A stretch of 10,314 bases of DNA from JAXHUH01 sp034211175 (GTDB lineage Bacteria > Actinomycetota > Acidimicrobiia > Acidimicrobiales > CAIXPF01): positions 1-10,314 of the forward strand of contig JAXHUH010000214.1 of assembly GCA_034211175.1 (NCBI GenBank), in the 5' to 3' direction. A model generated the notes under the pieces. That model did no database searches and was not told the DNA's origin. It saw only the letters and a program-made list of their open reading frames with translations. This document shows, piece by piece, positions 1 through 8,800 of the stretch. The position numbers and the translations under genes are program-made. The first letter of the stretch is position 1; every line of letters starts with the position of its first letter.

Positions 1-1
1 C

Positions 2-130
2 GGGCCCACGACCACCGCGGGGCCACCGCCCGGCCCGAAGCCCACTGTGACACCCGCACCGGGCCCGGTTCCGCCCGACTCGACGCCGGACGCCACCGGC
101 ACCGCCGCCGAGGGGGCGACCGATGAGTGA
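2..130 (+). CDS. 3' end of an upstream gene, Pro/Thr/Gly-rich C-terminal tail (partial)
   Basis: The frame starting at base 2 is open from the window edge to a TGA at 128-130. It encodes about 42 residues rich in Pro, Thr, Gly and Ala and ending in GATDE. Of the three forward frames, the one starting at base 3 soon stops and the one starting at base 1 gives an Arg/His-rich peptide typical of an off-frame reading. The base-2 frame has the G/C-ending codons typical of the neighbours. Its stop lies 8 nt inside the ATPase gene that starts at 123, which suggests translational coupling. The tail looks disordered and could end a membrane or secreted protein. No domain is visible, so no function can be given. 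It could also be non-coding leader sequence, hence the moderate confidence. Confidence 0.5.
   Translation, partial: GPTTTAGPPPGPKPTVTPAPGPVPPDSTPDATGTAAEGATDE
110..116 (+). promoter_or_regulatory. Ribosome binding site of the ABC ATPase gene
   Basis: The purine run GAGGGGG ends 6 nt before the ATG at 123. It supports that start over internal GTG codons such as the one at 198, which has no comparable purine run. It lies inside the 3' end of the upstream reading frame, consistent with coupled translation. Confidence 0.7.
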
Positions 131-1070
131 CCAGCCCGGCCAACCCGCTTCCCCTCCCACGTCGCAGCCGGACGGGGCGCCGACGGCGACCGCCACGGTG
201 GAGGCCGTCGTCGCCACCACCCGACTGACCAAGCGCTACGGCAACCTCGTGGCACTCGACTCGATGGACCTGATGATCCCCCGGGGGTCGATCTATGGGT
301 TCATCGGCCCCAACGGCGCCGGCAAGTCGACGACGTTCTCGATCCTCGCCACCCTCCTCCTCCCGACCGGGGGCGAGGCCCGGGTGTGCGGGTTCGACCC
401 GGTCCACGACCCGGTCGAGGTCCGCCGCAGGATCGGCTACATGCCCGACGCCATGGGGGTCTACGACCGCCTGAACGTCGCCGAGTACCTCGAGTTCTAC
501 GCCGGTGCCTACAAGGTGCCCCGTGACGAGTGGGACGGCCTCATCGGCAACCTGCTGGAGCTCGTCGACCTCGACGTGAAGCGCGAGTCGATGGTCGACA
601 GCCTGTCGCGGGGCATGAAGCAGCGCCTCAGCCTCGCCCGGGCGCTGGTCCACGACCCGGAGCTGCTCATCCTCGACGAGCCGGCCAGCGGCCTCGACCC
701 CCGGGCCAGGGTCGAGTTCCGCGACCTCGTGCTCACGCTCCGGGAGCTGGGCAAGACCGTGCTCATCTCCAGCCACATCCTCGCCGAGCTCTCGTCGCTG
801 TGCACCGAGGTCGCCATCATCGAGGCGGGGCGCCTGCTGGCCGCCGGCTCGCCGGCGGCCATCCTCGACCAGCTCGGTCACGGCCGGCAGGTCCGGGTCC
901 GCCTGGCCGACGGGACCGAGCAACTCCACGCCGTCGCCGACGAGGCCGCCCAGCACGAGCTCCTGCGGCGCCTGGTCGTCGACGAGTCGCTACCGGTCGT
1001 CGAGTTCGCCGTGGTCAGCACCGGGCTCGAGGAGCTGTTCATGAGCATCACCAAGGGGGTCGTCCAGTGA
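123..1070 (+). CDS. ABC-2 type transporter, ATP-binding protein
   Basis: This is a 315-residue cytoplasmic ATPase that should power the permease encoded immediately downstream. The nucleotide-binding fold is complete: Walker A GPNGAGKS at residues 62-69, signature LSRGM at 161-165, Walker B LLILDEP at 181-187 followed by the D-loop SGLDP, and the switch His at 218 in SSH. The Q-loop position reads GYMPD rather than GYxPQ, which I recall as common in this ABC-2 exporter subfamily. Residues 1-30 form a Pro/Thr/Ala-rich extension that looks disordered, and about 90 C-terminal residues follow the core, as in many ABC-2 export ATPases. The ATG at 123 is chosen for its purine-rich ribosome site. 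The gene overlaps the upstream frame by 8 nt, and its TGA shares one base with the permease ATG (TGATG). The substrate cannot be inferred; lipid, polymer or protein export are all possible. The ATPase assignment is very secure. Confidence 0.97.
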   Translation: MSDQPGQPASPPTSQPDGAPTATATVEAVVATTRLTKRYGNLVALDSMDLMIPRGSIYGFIGPNGAGKSTTFSILATLLLPTGGEARVCGFDPVHDPVEVRRRIGYMPDAMGVYDRLNVAEYLEFYAGAYKVPRDEWDGLIGNLLELVDLDVKRESMVDSLSRGMKQRLSLARALVHDPELLILDEPASGLDPRARVEFRDLVLTLRELGKTVLISSHILAELSSLCTEVAIIEAGRLLAAGSPAAILDQLGHGRQVRVRLADGTEQLHAVADEAAQHELLRRLVVDESLPVVEFAVVSTGLEELFMSITKGVVQ

Positions 1071-2188
1071 TGGGCCCGGTCGGGCGGCTCCTCGCCGCCA
1101 ACCCGGTGCTGGACCGCGAGCTGCGCCAGCGCAGCCGGAGCCGGCGCTCGATGATCGTGCTCGTCGCCTACCTGCTGCTGCTGTTGGGCGCAGCCGTGCT
1201 CATCCACCTCGGTGAGAGCTCGTCGTTCGGCGACACCCGTGGCTGGGTCGACCCGTGGTCGCTGCCCGAGCCGCCGGCGGCGGTCGGCCGCACGATGCTG
1301 GAGTGGCTGCTGGCGGCGATGCTGGTGATCCTCCTGTTCGTCGTGCCCGGCATCAGTGCCAACGCGGTGACCGGCGAGCGCGAGCGCCAGACCCTCGTCC
1401 CGCTCCAGGTGAGCCTGGTCGGGCCGACCGGGATCCTCGTCGGCAAGGTCGGCGCGTCCTCGGCGTTCGCCCTCCTGCTCCTGGTGGCGGCCGCGCCGCT
1501 GCTGGCCATCCCCTACCTGATCGGCGGCGTCAGCCTCTCCCAGGTGCTGCTCTCGCTCGGCGTGCTCGCCGCCACCGCGGTGATCCTCGCCGGGATCGGG
1601 GTCACCTGCTCGGCGCTGTTCCGCCGCACCCAGGCGGCGACACTCGTGGCCTACGGCATCGTCCTGTTCCTGGTCATCGGCACGCCGGTGGCACTGGCCG
1701 CGCTGGCGGTCATCGACTCGGCCCGCGGCACCGACGACGCCAACCCCCCACTCGAGGTGCTCTACCCCAACCCGTTCATCGCATTGGCGGACGCGGCCGG
1801 TGACGTGTCGGAGACCGGCAACGGCCCGTTCAGCCCGCTCAAGTCGGTGCTGCGCGACGACGAGGACGACTTCGCGGCCGGCGCGGCCGTGAACCCGGTA
1901 CCGATGGCCGAACCGGCGGTCGCCACGTTCGTGGTCGAGGTCGAGGAAGCCGTCGAGGCGGTCGAAGCGGTCGAAGCCGATGTCATCGAGATCCAGCCGG
2001 GCGGGCGCGGGATCGGCCTCGGCGACGACGTGATCGGTGCCCCGGTCGTGATCGACGAGTCGGGCGGCCCCGGCCGCGACTGGTTCCCGGTGTGGGCGCA
2101 ATCGCTCACCATTCAGATCGTGCTCGTGGCCTTGCTGGGCGTGTTCGCCTGGCGGCGGCTGCGGGCCCCCTCGGCGGTGGATCGATGA
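1070..2188 (+). CDS. ABC-2 type transporter, membrane permease
   Basis: This 372-residue integral membrane protein is the likely partner of the preceding ATPase. Six hydrophobic segments are visible near residues 28-46, 78-98, 130-150, 159-182, 192-215 and 346-364. After segment 2 comes ITANAV-like sequence and GERERQTL (102-109), matching the (S/G)ERERGTL motif of ABC-2 permeases that contacts the ATPase. The Arg-rich N-terminus and the C-terminal RRLR place both ends in the cytoplasm. Segments 5 and 6 are separated by about 130 residues, predicted extracytoplasmic and strongly acidic: RDDEDD at 262-267, then an Ala/Val/Glu repeat near 293-303. The start is the ATG that overlaps the ATPase stop, with a G-rich ribosome site (AGGGGG, 1054-1059) 10 nt upstream. 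The frame is also open upstream inside the ATPase gene, but that part is an Arg/Pro-rich shadow. The end overlaps the next gene by 4 nt (ATGA). Confidence 0.92.
   Translation: MGPVGRLLAANPVLDRELRQRSRSRRSMIVLVAYLLLLLGAAVLIHLGESSSFGDTRGWVDPWSLPEPPAAVGRTMLEWLLAAMLVILLFVVPGISANAVTGERERQTLVPLQVSLVGPTGILVGKVGASSAFALLLLVAAAPLLAIPYLIGGVSLSQVLLSLGVLAATAVILAGIGVTCSALFRRTQAATLVAYGIVLFLVIGTPVALAALAVIDSARGTDDANPPLEVLYPNPFIALADAAGDVSETGNGPFSPLKSVLRDDEDDFAAGAAVNPVPMAEPAVATFVVEVEEAVEAVEAVEADVIEIQPGGRGIGLGDDVIGAPVVIDESGGPGRDWFPVWAQSLTIQIVLVALLGVFAWRRLRAPSAVDR
1946..1978 (+). repeat. Imperfect 9-nt tandem codon repeat in the permease (Glu-Ala-Val units)
   Basis: Three consecutive 9-nt units of the form GAR-GCS-GTC, followed by a partial fourth, encode EAV EAV EAV EA at permease residues 293-303, within the long acidic loop. 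Units differ only at third codon positions (GAA/GAG, GCC/GCG). This fits replication slippage followed by synonymous drift. Confidence 0.85.
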
Positions 2189-3804
2189 TCGAACGGTTCC
2201 TCCATCGGATGGCCCGGCGCCTCCGGCTCGTGTGGCTGGTGGCGACGGCCGACTGGATCGCCCCGGCGGTGGCCGGCGCCGTGCTGGCGCTCGTCCTCGT
2301 CGGTTGGGTTGTGCCGTGGACGTGGCCCGAGCCGGCGGCGATCGTCCTCGCCGTGGCCTCGCTCGTGGCGCTGCCCGCGGCCGCACTGGTGCGACGCCTG
2401 CCGGTGGAGCTGGCGGCGCGTGCTGCGGACCGCGGCCTCGCCACCCGGGACGCGTTCACCAGCCACCTCGAGTTCGCCGGCGCCGGTGAGCCGTGGGGCC
2501 CGCGGATCACGGCGCGGGCCGAGCAGATCGCGACCGGCGCCGACCCCAAGCTCGCACTACCCACCCCGCCGCCCGGGCGGCGGACCCTGCTCGGCGTCGG
2601 CCTCGGCGCCGCGGCGCTGGCGCTGGGCCTGATCGCCAACCCCCAGGACGACGTGCGGGCCGAGCGGGCCGCCGCCGCGGCGGCCGCCGAGGAGGAGGCC
2701 GACCGGATCGACGAGCTCGCCGAGGAGCTGGCCGAGGACCCCGACACCGAGGAGCTGGCCGACGAGCTCGAGGAGCTGGCCGACGAGCTGCGCCGAACCG
2801 ACTCGTTCGAGGAGGCCATGGCGCTGGTGCGCGAGGCCCAGGAGGAGCTCGACGCCCGCCAGCCGAGCGACCTCGCCAGCCGCCAGGCCGCGACCCAGGG
2901 CCTGGAGCGCAGCCTCGCCGCCGATCCGCTCACGCCGAGCTCGGGCGGCGACGCGGCGTCGCAGCTGGCCGCGGCGGCCGCCGGTCTCGACGGCATGGAC
3001 GCCGAGGCGCTGGCGGCGCTGGCCGAGCGCCTCGACGACCTGGCCGAGACCCAGGAGGCCGGGTCCCCGGCGGTGTCGGAGGCGTTGTCCGATGCCGCCT
3101 CCGCACTGGCGGCCGGCGACCTGGCCGGCGCACGCGCCGCGCTCGGCGAGGCCGCCGCCGCCCAGTCGGCCGCGTCCTCCCAGCTGTCGTCGTCGCTGGC
3201 GACCGGCCGGGCGTCGGATGCACTCGGCGAGTCCGGTGACCGCCTCGGCCAGGCCGCCGAGGGTGCCGGGAACGGCGACGGCGACGGCTCGGGCGACGGG
3301 GACGGGTCCGGCGACGGATCGGGCGACGGGGACGGGTCCGGCGACGGATCGGGCTCGGGAGACGGGTCGGGCAACGGCTCCGGTTCCGGCGACGGCCAGG
3401 GCTCCGGTAGCGGCAGCGGCGGACAGGGCGGCAGCGGTGCGAGCGGCCAGGTCGGCGGCGCCCAGGGCGGCACCGGCAGCGGCCAGGGCGGCCAGGGGAC
3501 CTCCGGCGGCACCGATCAGACACCGAGCGGCGGCGTCGGCGACGAGGACCCGAACGTCGTCGACCCCTCCTCGATGGGCGGCGACAGCGACGAGCTGCGC
3601 CCCGGTTCGAGCTCGTCGGGTGGCGAGGGCGAGACCATCGGCCGCGGCGACGGACCGTCGACCGCCGGCCCGGCCAGGGTCCCGCTCTCCGAGCTCGCCG
3701 GCACCTACGCCGAGCGAGCGACCCGGGCGCTGGAGCGCAACCCCCTCCCGCCGTCGTCGCAGCGCCTCGTGGGCGACTACTTCGACCGGCTCAGCGGCGG
3801 CTGA
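2185..3804 (+). CDS. DUF4175-like membrane protein with coiled coil and Gly/Ser/Asp linker
   Basis: This 539-residue protein has an Arg-rich N-terminus, hydrophobic segments near 26-44, 50-68 and 133-150, and a basic cytoplasmic stretch between the last two (R70 onward). Charge bias puts everything after residue 150 outside the membrane. That part holds an Ala run (162-168), an acidic heptad-like coiled coil rich in ELAEEL/ELADEL (about 169-225), Ala-rich helices to about 358, a low-complexity Gly/Ser/Asp stretch (about 361-450), and a conserved-looking C-terminus (501-539) with the pattern YAERATRALE...PP...LVGDYFDRL. The three-helix N-terminus, long helices and YF-type end resemble the large DUF4175-like proteins found beside MoxR operons; this is recollection of family style, not a search. 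The frame is open from further upstream, but the ATG at 2185 overlaps the permease stop (ATGA) and starts a sensible membrane protein. It may be a scaffold linking transporter and VWA protein. The function is unknown. Confidence 0.85.
   Translation: MIERFLHRMARRLRLVWLVATADWIAPAVAGAVLALVLVGWVVPWTWPEPAAIVLAVASLVALPAAALVRRLPVELAARAADRGLATRDAFTSHLEFAGAGEPWGPRITARAEQIATGADPKLALPTPPPGRRTLLGVGLGAAALALGLIANPQDDVRAERAAAAAAAEEEADRIDELAEELAEDPDTEELADELEELADELRRTDSFEEAMALVREAQEELDARQPSDLASRQAATQGLERSLAADPLTPSSGGDAASQLAAAAAGLDGMDAEALAALAERLDDLAETQEAGSPAVSEALSDAASALAAGDLAGARAALGEAAAAQSAASSQLSSSLATGRASDALGESGDRLGQAAEGAGNGDGDGSGDGDGSGDGSGDGDGSGDGSGSGDGSGNGSGSGDGQGSGSGSGGQGGSGASGQVGGAQGGTGSGQGGQGTSGGTDQTPSGGVGDEDPNVVDPSSMGGDSDELRPGSSSSGGEGETIGRGDGPSTAGPARVPLSELAGTYAERATRALERNPLPPSSQRLVGDYFDRLSGG
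3289..3348 (+). repeat. Perfect 30-bp tandem duplication in the Gly/Ser/Asp linker
   Basis: Bases 3289-3318 and 3319-3348 are identical and encode SGDGDGSGDG twice (residues 369-388). The flanking sequence (about 3264-3500) is degenerate Gly/Ser/Asp/Gln-rich coding DNA of the same kind. Absence of any synonymous difference between the copies points to a recent slippage or unequal-exchange event. Linker length may vary between strains. Confidence 0.95.
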
Positions 3805-3824
3805 GCAAGCGACCCCACTGCGAC

Positions 3825-3865
3825 CACCGACTGTGTCGTCACCGACCGTGCAGCCACCGACCGAG
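3825..3865 (+). repeat. Three 11-nt direct repeats at exact 15-nt spacing (possible operator)
   Basis: Copies at 3825-3835, 3840-3850 and 3855-3865 follow CACCGAC[CT]G[TA]G, separated by 4-nt spacers (TCGT and CAGC). They occupy half of the gap ahead of the MoxR gene. Such spacing could serve cooperative protein binding, though 15 nt is not a whole number of helical turns. It could instead be a relic of a 5-codon coding repeat, because 15 is divisible by three. The repeat is plain in the sequence; any role is inference. Confidence 0.7.
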
Positions 3866-3879
3866 CAGCGACCACGACC

Positions 3880-3884
3880 AGGAG
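3880..3884 (+). promoter_or_regulatory. Ribosome binding site of the MoxR gene
   Basis: AGGAG ends 4 nt before the GTG at 3889 and supports that non-ATG start. The next candidate, an ATG at 3910 (codon 8), has no purine-rich sequence ahead of it. Confidence 0.75.
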
Positions 3885-3888
3885 CGAC

Positions 3889-4905
<1,017 letters not shown>

Positions 4906-4906
4906 C

Positions 4907-4924
4907 ATGGGCCGAATGACATGA
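4907..4924 (+). other. Five-codon mini-ORF bridging the MoxR and DUF58 genes
   Basis: One base after the MoxR stop an ATG opens the frame MGRMT, which ends in a TGA (4922-4924) overlapping the DUF58 start as ATGA. The DUF58 ATG has no purine-rich ribosome site of its own. Ribosomes ending MoxR might reinitiate through this link. The frame is short enough to be chance. Confidence 0.25.
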
Positions 4925-5799
4925 GCAACGGCGTCGGGGCGAACGACCTCCTCTCACCGGGCTTCCTCGCGCAGCTCGAACGGCTCCAGCTGGCGACCCG
5001 TCGCCGGCTGACCGGTCAGCTCAGCGGGGACCACCGGTCGCCCCGGCGCGGCTCGTCGCTCGAGTTCGCCGACCACCGGCCCTACCACCCCGGCGACGAC
5101 TTCCGCCGGATCGATCACCTCGTCTACGCCCGGCTCGGCCAGTTGCTGATCAAGCTGTACGAGGCCGAGGAGGACCTGGCCATCCGCCTCCTCGTCGACA
5201 CCTCCGCGTCGATGACCGGTGCCAAGCTCACGACCGCGGCCCGGGCCGCGGCGGCGCTGGGCTTCTCGGCCCTGGTGCGGCGCGACGCGGTGACCGTCCA
5301 CACCGTGCCGCTCGACCGGCTCGCGCCGCGCTTCGTCGGCCGCAACGCCGCCGGGCCGCTGTTCCGGCACCTGGCGTCGCTCGAGGCCGAGGGCGAGACC
5401 CCGTTCGCGGCCGCGGTGGTCGACCTGCTCGCCCGCCCGGGCCCGCCCGGGCTCACCGTCGTCGTGTCCGACCTGCTGACCCCGGAGTGGGACGACGGCC
5501 TGCGCCGCCTCCCGGCCCGCCGCGGCGACCTCGTCGTGATCCACACCCTGGACCGGGCCGACCTCGACCCCGACATCGTCGGCGACCTCGAGCTCGTCGA
5601 CCGCGAGCACGGCGGTCGCGTCGAGGTGAGCGTGTCGCCCGACGTCGCCGCCGACTACGCCCGCATCGCCCATGCGTGGGCCGACGACGTGGCCGGGCGC
5701 ACCCGTGGCCTCGGCGGCGCCTACGTCCGGCTCATGACCGACGACGACCTCGAGGCCACGCTCCTCACCACCTGGCGCGACGCCGGGGTCCTGCGATGA
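4921..5799 (+). CDS. DUF58 domain protein (VWA-like partner of MoxR)
   Basis: This 292-residue soluble protein carries the DUF58 signature LEFADHRPYHPGDDFRRID (about 48-65) followed by YARLGQLLIKLYEAEED (69-85). It runs straight into a VWA-like fold with metal-site residues D93-x-S95-x-S97 (DTSASM), T160 in GETPF and D184 in VVSDLLTP. Family members often read RxIDW at the end of the signature; here it is RRIDH (H66). No membrane segment is visible, so this is the short cytoplasmic form; other DUF58 proteins carry N-terminal helices. DUF58 genes nearly always sit directly after a MoxR gene and are taken to be its adaptor or substrate. The ATG at 4921 is chosen because nearby ATGs at 4907 and 4916 are out of frame. 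The final TGA overlaps an ATG at 5796 that starts a 14-codon frame leading to the next gene. Confidence 0.95.
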   Translation: MSNGVGANDLLSPGFLAQLERLQLATRRRLTGQLSGDHRSPRRGSSLEFADHRPYHPGDDFRRIDHLVYARLGQLLIKLYEAEEDLAIRLLVDTSASMTGAKLTTAARAAAALGFSALVRRDAVTVHTVPLDRLAPRFVGRNAAGPLFRHLASLEAEGETPFAAAVVDLLARPGPPGLTVVVSDLLTPEWDDGLRRLPARRGDLVVIHTLDRADLDPDIVGDLELVDREHGGRVEVSVSPDVAADYARIAHAWADDVAGRTRGLGGAYVRLMTDDDLEATLLTTWRDAGVLR

Positions 5800-5840
5800 G
5801 AGCGAGCCCACACGACGACGACCACGGAGACCGGTCATGA
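5796..5840 (+). other. 14-codon minicistron linking the DUF58 and VWA genes
   Basis: An ATG at 5796 overlaps the DUF58 stop as ATGA. The frame encodes MRASPHDDDHGDRS and ends in a TGA at 5838-5840 that overlaps the next gene's ATG, again as ATGA. It fills the 37-nt gap exactly, with a 4-nt overlap at each end. This could carry terminating ribosomes into the large VWA gene. The peptide itself looks unlikely to be functional, and chance is possible. Confidence 0.35.
5826..5830 (+). promoter_or_regulatory. Ribosome binding site of the large VWA gene
   Basis: GGAGA lies 6 nt before the ATG at 5837 and supports that start for the long open frame downstream. Confidence 0.75.
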
Positions 5841-8800
5841 CCTGGGCACTCCCCGCGGCGCTGTGGGCGTCCCTGCTGACGATCCCGATCATCCTCCTCC
5901 ACGTCCTGCGGCCCCGGCGGACCCAGGCCGAGGTGTCGGCCACGTTCCTGTGGCGCAAGGTGGCGCGGCCGGTGTCGGCCGCCCAGCCGTGGCAGCGCCT
6001 GCGGGCCAGCTGGCTGCTCCTCGCCCAGCTCCTCGTCGCCCTCCTCCTCGCCGCGGCGTGGGCCCAGCCCCTGTGGCTCACCCCGCAGCCGCTGGCCGAG
6101 CACACCGTGTTCGTGGTCGATGCGTCCGCGTCGATGGCCGCCATCGACGGTGCACCGCTGCGCCTCGACGAGGCCGCCGACCGGGCCGGGGAGCTGTACG
6201 ACCAGATCCCCGCCGGCGGTGAGGCCAGCATCGTCGTCGCCGGCGACCGGGCCCGGGTCGTGCTCAGCCACTCGACCGACGAGGGTGCGTTCACCGATGC
6301 CCTCGCCCGCATCGACACCACCCAGGGCACCGCCGACTTCGAGGGCGCGTTCGCCCTCGCCGCCAGCCTCGACGACGGCCGCCAGCCCCAGTCGGTCGTC
6401 CTGCTCTCCGACGGCGGTGTGTCCGACGCCGCGCTGCGCACCGTCCCCGTCGGCACCCGCTACGAGCGCATCGGCGACGAGGCCACCAACCGGGCGATCA
6501 CCCGACTCACGGTCGAACCGAGCTCGGGCGGGCTCGTCGCCCGGGTCACGGTCCGCAACACCGGCGGGCCCGCGGCCTCCCAGACGCTGCGGGTCGACGT
6601 CGACGGGCGCACCGTCGAGGAGCGCACCCTGGAGCTCGAGCCGGGCGAGCTGGCGAACGAGTCGTTCGAGCTGCCCCAGGGCGAGCGGATCGAGGCGTTC
6701 CTCGCCGGTGAGGACCTCCTCGACGTCGACGACCGCGCCGTGGCGACGGTCGCCCGGCGCGGCGAGATCACCGTGGCATGGGCCGGCCCCGCCAACCCGT
6801 TCCTCGACGCCCTGCTCGGCTCGGCCGAGGGCGTGACCGTCGAGCGCCACGACGAGGTCCCGACCGGCTCCGATGGCCTCGACGGTGTCGACCTGCTCGT
6901 CGCCGACCGGGTCGCCGTACCCGACGACGTCGCCGTGGCGACCTGGGCGATCGCACCGCCGGGTGGCGCCGGCGGGTTCACCACAGCGGGGACCGTGTCG
7001 GAGCCGGTCGTGTCGCTGCTGCGCGCCGACCGGTCGCTGCTCGCCGGCCTCGACCTCGTAGGGCTCGGCGTCCTCGAGGCCCAGCGCGTCGATGCCCCCG
7101 ACGACTCGGTGGTGCTGATCGGCGCCGAGGGTGCCCCGCTGCTCGCCCGCCGCGACACGATCTCGGGCCCCGTCGTCTACCAGTCGTTCGCGCTGGCCGA
7201 CTCGACGCTGCCGCTGTCGGTCGAGTTCCCGCTCCTCGGCGAACGCATCCTGACCGACCTCGCCGGGGTGAACGCACCGGCGTCGAACCTCACGGTCGGC
7301 GACACGCTGCCGCTCGACGGGCGCGCCGAGGCCCGGGTCGCGCTGCCCGACGGCACCAACATCACGGTCTCACCGGGCCAGGCGGCGCCGAGCGCGTCGC
7401 AGATGGGGTTCTGGACGATCTCCCAGGACGGGCGGGCCGACCTCACGGTGGCGGTCAACCCCGACACCGTGGAGTCCGACCTCGACCCCGCCGTGTCGCT
7501 CGCCATCGAGGAGCCCCGCGACGGCACCGAAGCCGCCACCGGCCTCGGCGAGAGCCCGCTGCTGCGATGGGTGCTCGCTGTCGTGCTGGTGCTGCTCGTC
7601 GTCGAGTGGTTCCTCGCCCGGCGACGCCGGGGGGTCACCCCCCGCCAGTGGCGCATCTCGACGGTCATGCGGGGCGTGGTCGCCGCGCTGGCGATCGCCG
7701 CGATCGTCGGGGTCGGCTTCCCGGTGTCCGAGGGCCGGGTCGCCACGATCTTCCTCCTCGACGCGTCGGACTCGCTCGGCCAGGGCGGCAAGGCGGAGGC
7801 CGAGGCGTGGGTGCGCGAGGCCGTTGCGTCCCAGCCCGACGACGACCTCGCCGGCATCGTCGTGTTCGGTGCCGACGCCCGCCTCGAGTCGCTCGTCACC
7901 GAGGGCCTCGACTTCGGTGGCACGAACGTGCAGGTCGACGCCACCCGCTCCGATCTCGCCGCCGCGGTCCGCCTCGGTGCCGCGGTCGCCCCCAACGACG
8001 CCCGGCGGCGCCTCGTGCTGATCTCCGACGGCCGGGCGACCGACGGCGACGCCGCCGAGGAGGCCGCCCGCCTCGCCGAGGAGGGCGTGGCGCTCGACGT
8101 CGTCGCCATCGACGCCGGCGGCGCGGACGACCGGGCCGTGTCGGCCGTGCGGGTCCCGCCGGTGGCCCGCGACGGGGACCGGGTGCCGGTGGAGATCGAC
8201 ATCCGCTCCGACGTCGCCGGCCCCGCCCAGGTGCGGGTGACCCGCGACGGCGAGCTCGTCGAGATGCGCGACGTCGACCTCGTCGCCGGCACGACCACGA
8301 TCACGGTCACCGACGACGAGCCCGCGGGCAGCATCGCCCGCTACCAGGTCGAGGTCCGATCGGCCGGCGACCCGGTCAGCGACAACGACGTCGGCTTCGC
8401 CGCGGTGCCGGTCGAGGGCGCCGAGACGGTGCTGCTCGTCGAGGGCCACGACGGCGCGGCCGACGGGCTCGCCGGCCTGCTGGAGGCCGCAGGCATGGAG
8501 GTCGACCGCATCGACAGCGACGACCTCGCCGACACGAGCGAGCTGTCGCGCTACGCGTCGATCGTGCTCGTCGACGTCGACCGCCTGTCGCTGTCCGACC
8601 AGCAGGTCGGCGCGCTCACCGGTGCGGTGCGCGACCTCGGCCGCGGCCTCGTGACCGTCGGCGGCACCCACGCCTACGGGCTCGGCGCCTACCGGGACTC
8701 CGACCTCGAGGAGCTGCTCCCGGTGGTGAGCGAGATCCTCGACCCGTTGCGGCGCCAAACCGTGGCCGAGGTGCTGGCCATCGACACGTCCGGCTCGATG

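Larger units (their letters stand above)
3805..3888 (+). other. 84-nt intergenic gap upstream of the MoxR gene
   Basis: This is the longest gap between genes in the window. It holds the three 15-nt-spaced motif copies and the ribosome site of the MoxR gene. The MoxR frame is open through the gap back to the upstream TGA but has no ATG, GTG or TTG before 3889. I see no convincing -10/-35 pair or hairpin with a T run. In such GC-rich DNA a promoter here cannot be excluded. Confidence 0.6.

Noticed and set aside
530..1069. Upstream extension of the permease frame to an ATG at 530
   Set aside because: The extension overlaps the ATPase core and reads as Arg/Pro/Gly-rich shadow. The ATG at 1070, with its TGATG overlap, begins sequence typical of a permease N-terminus.
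3289..3348. RTX-type calcium nonapeptide repeats in the Gly/Asp linker
   Set aside because: The units are 10 residues of alternating Gly with Asp or Ser. They lack the GGxGxDxUx pattern and its large hydrophobic residue.
5429..5452. CCCGGG-rich direct and inverted repeats in the DUF58 gene
   Set aside because: They encode an ordinary Arg-Pro-Gly-Pro turn within the conserved fold. They reflect base composition, with no terminator-like T run.
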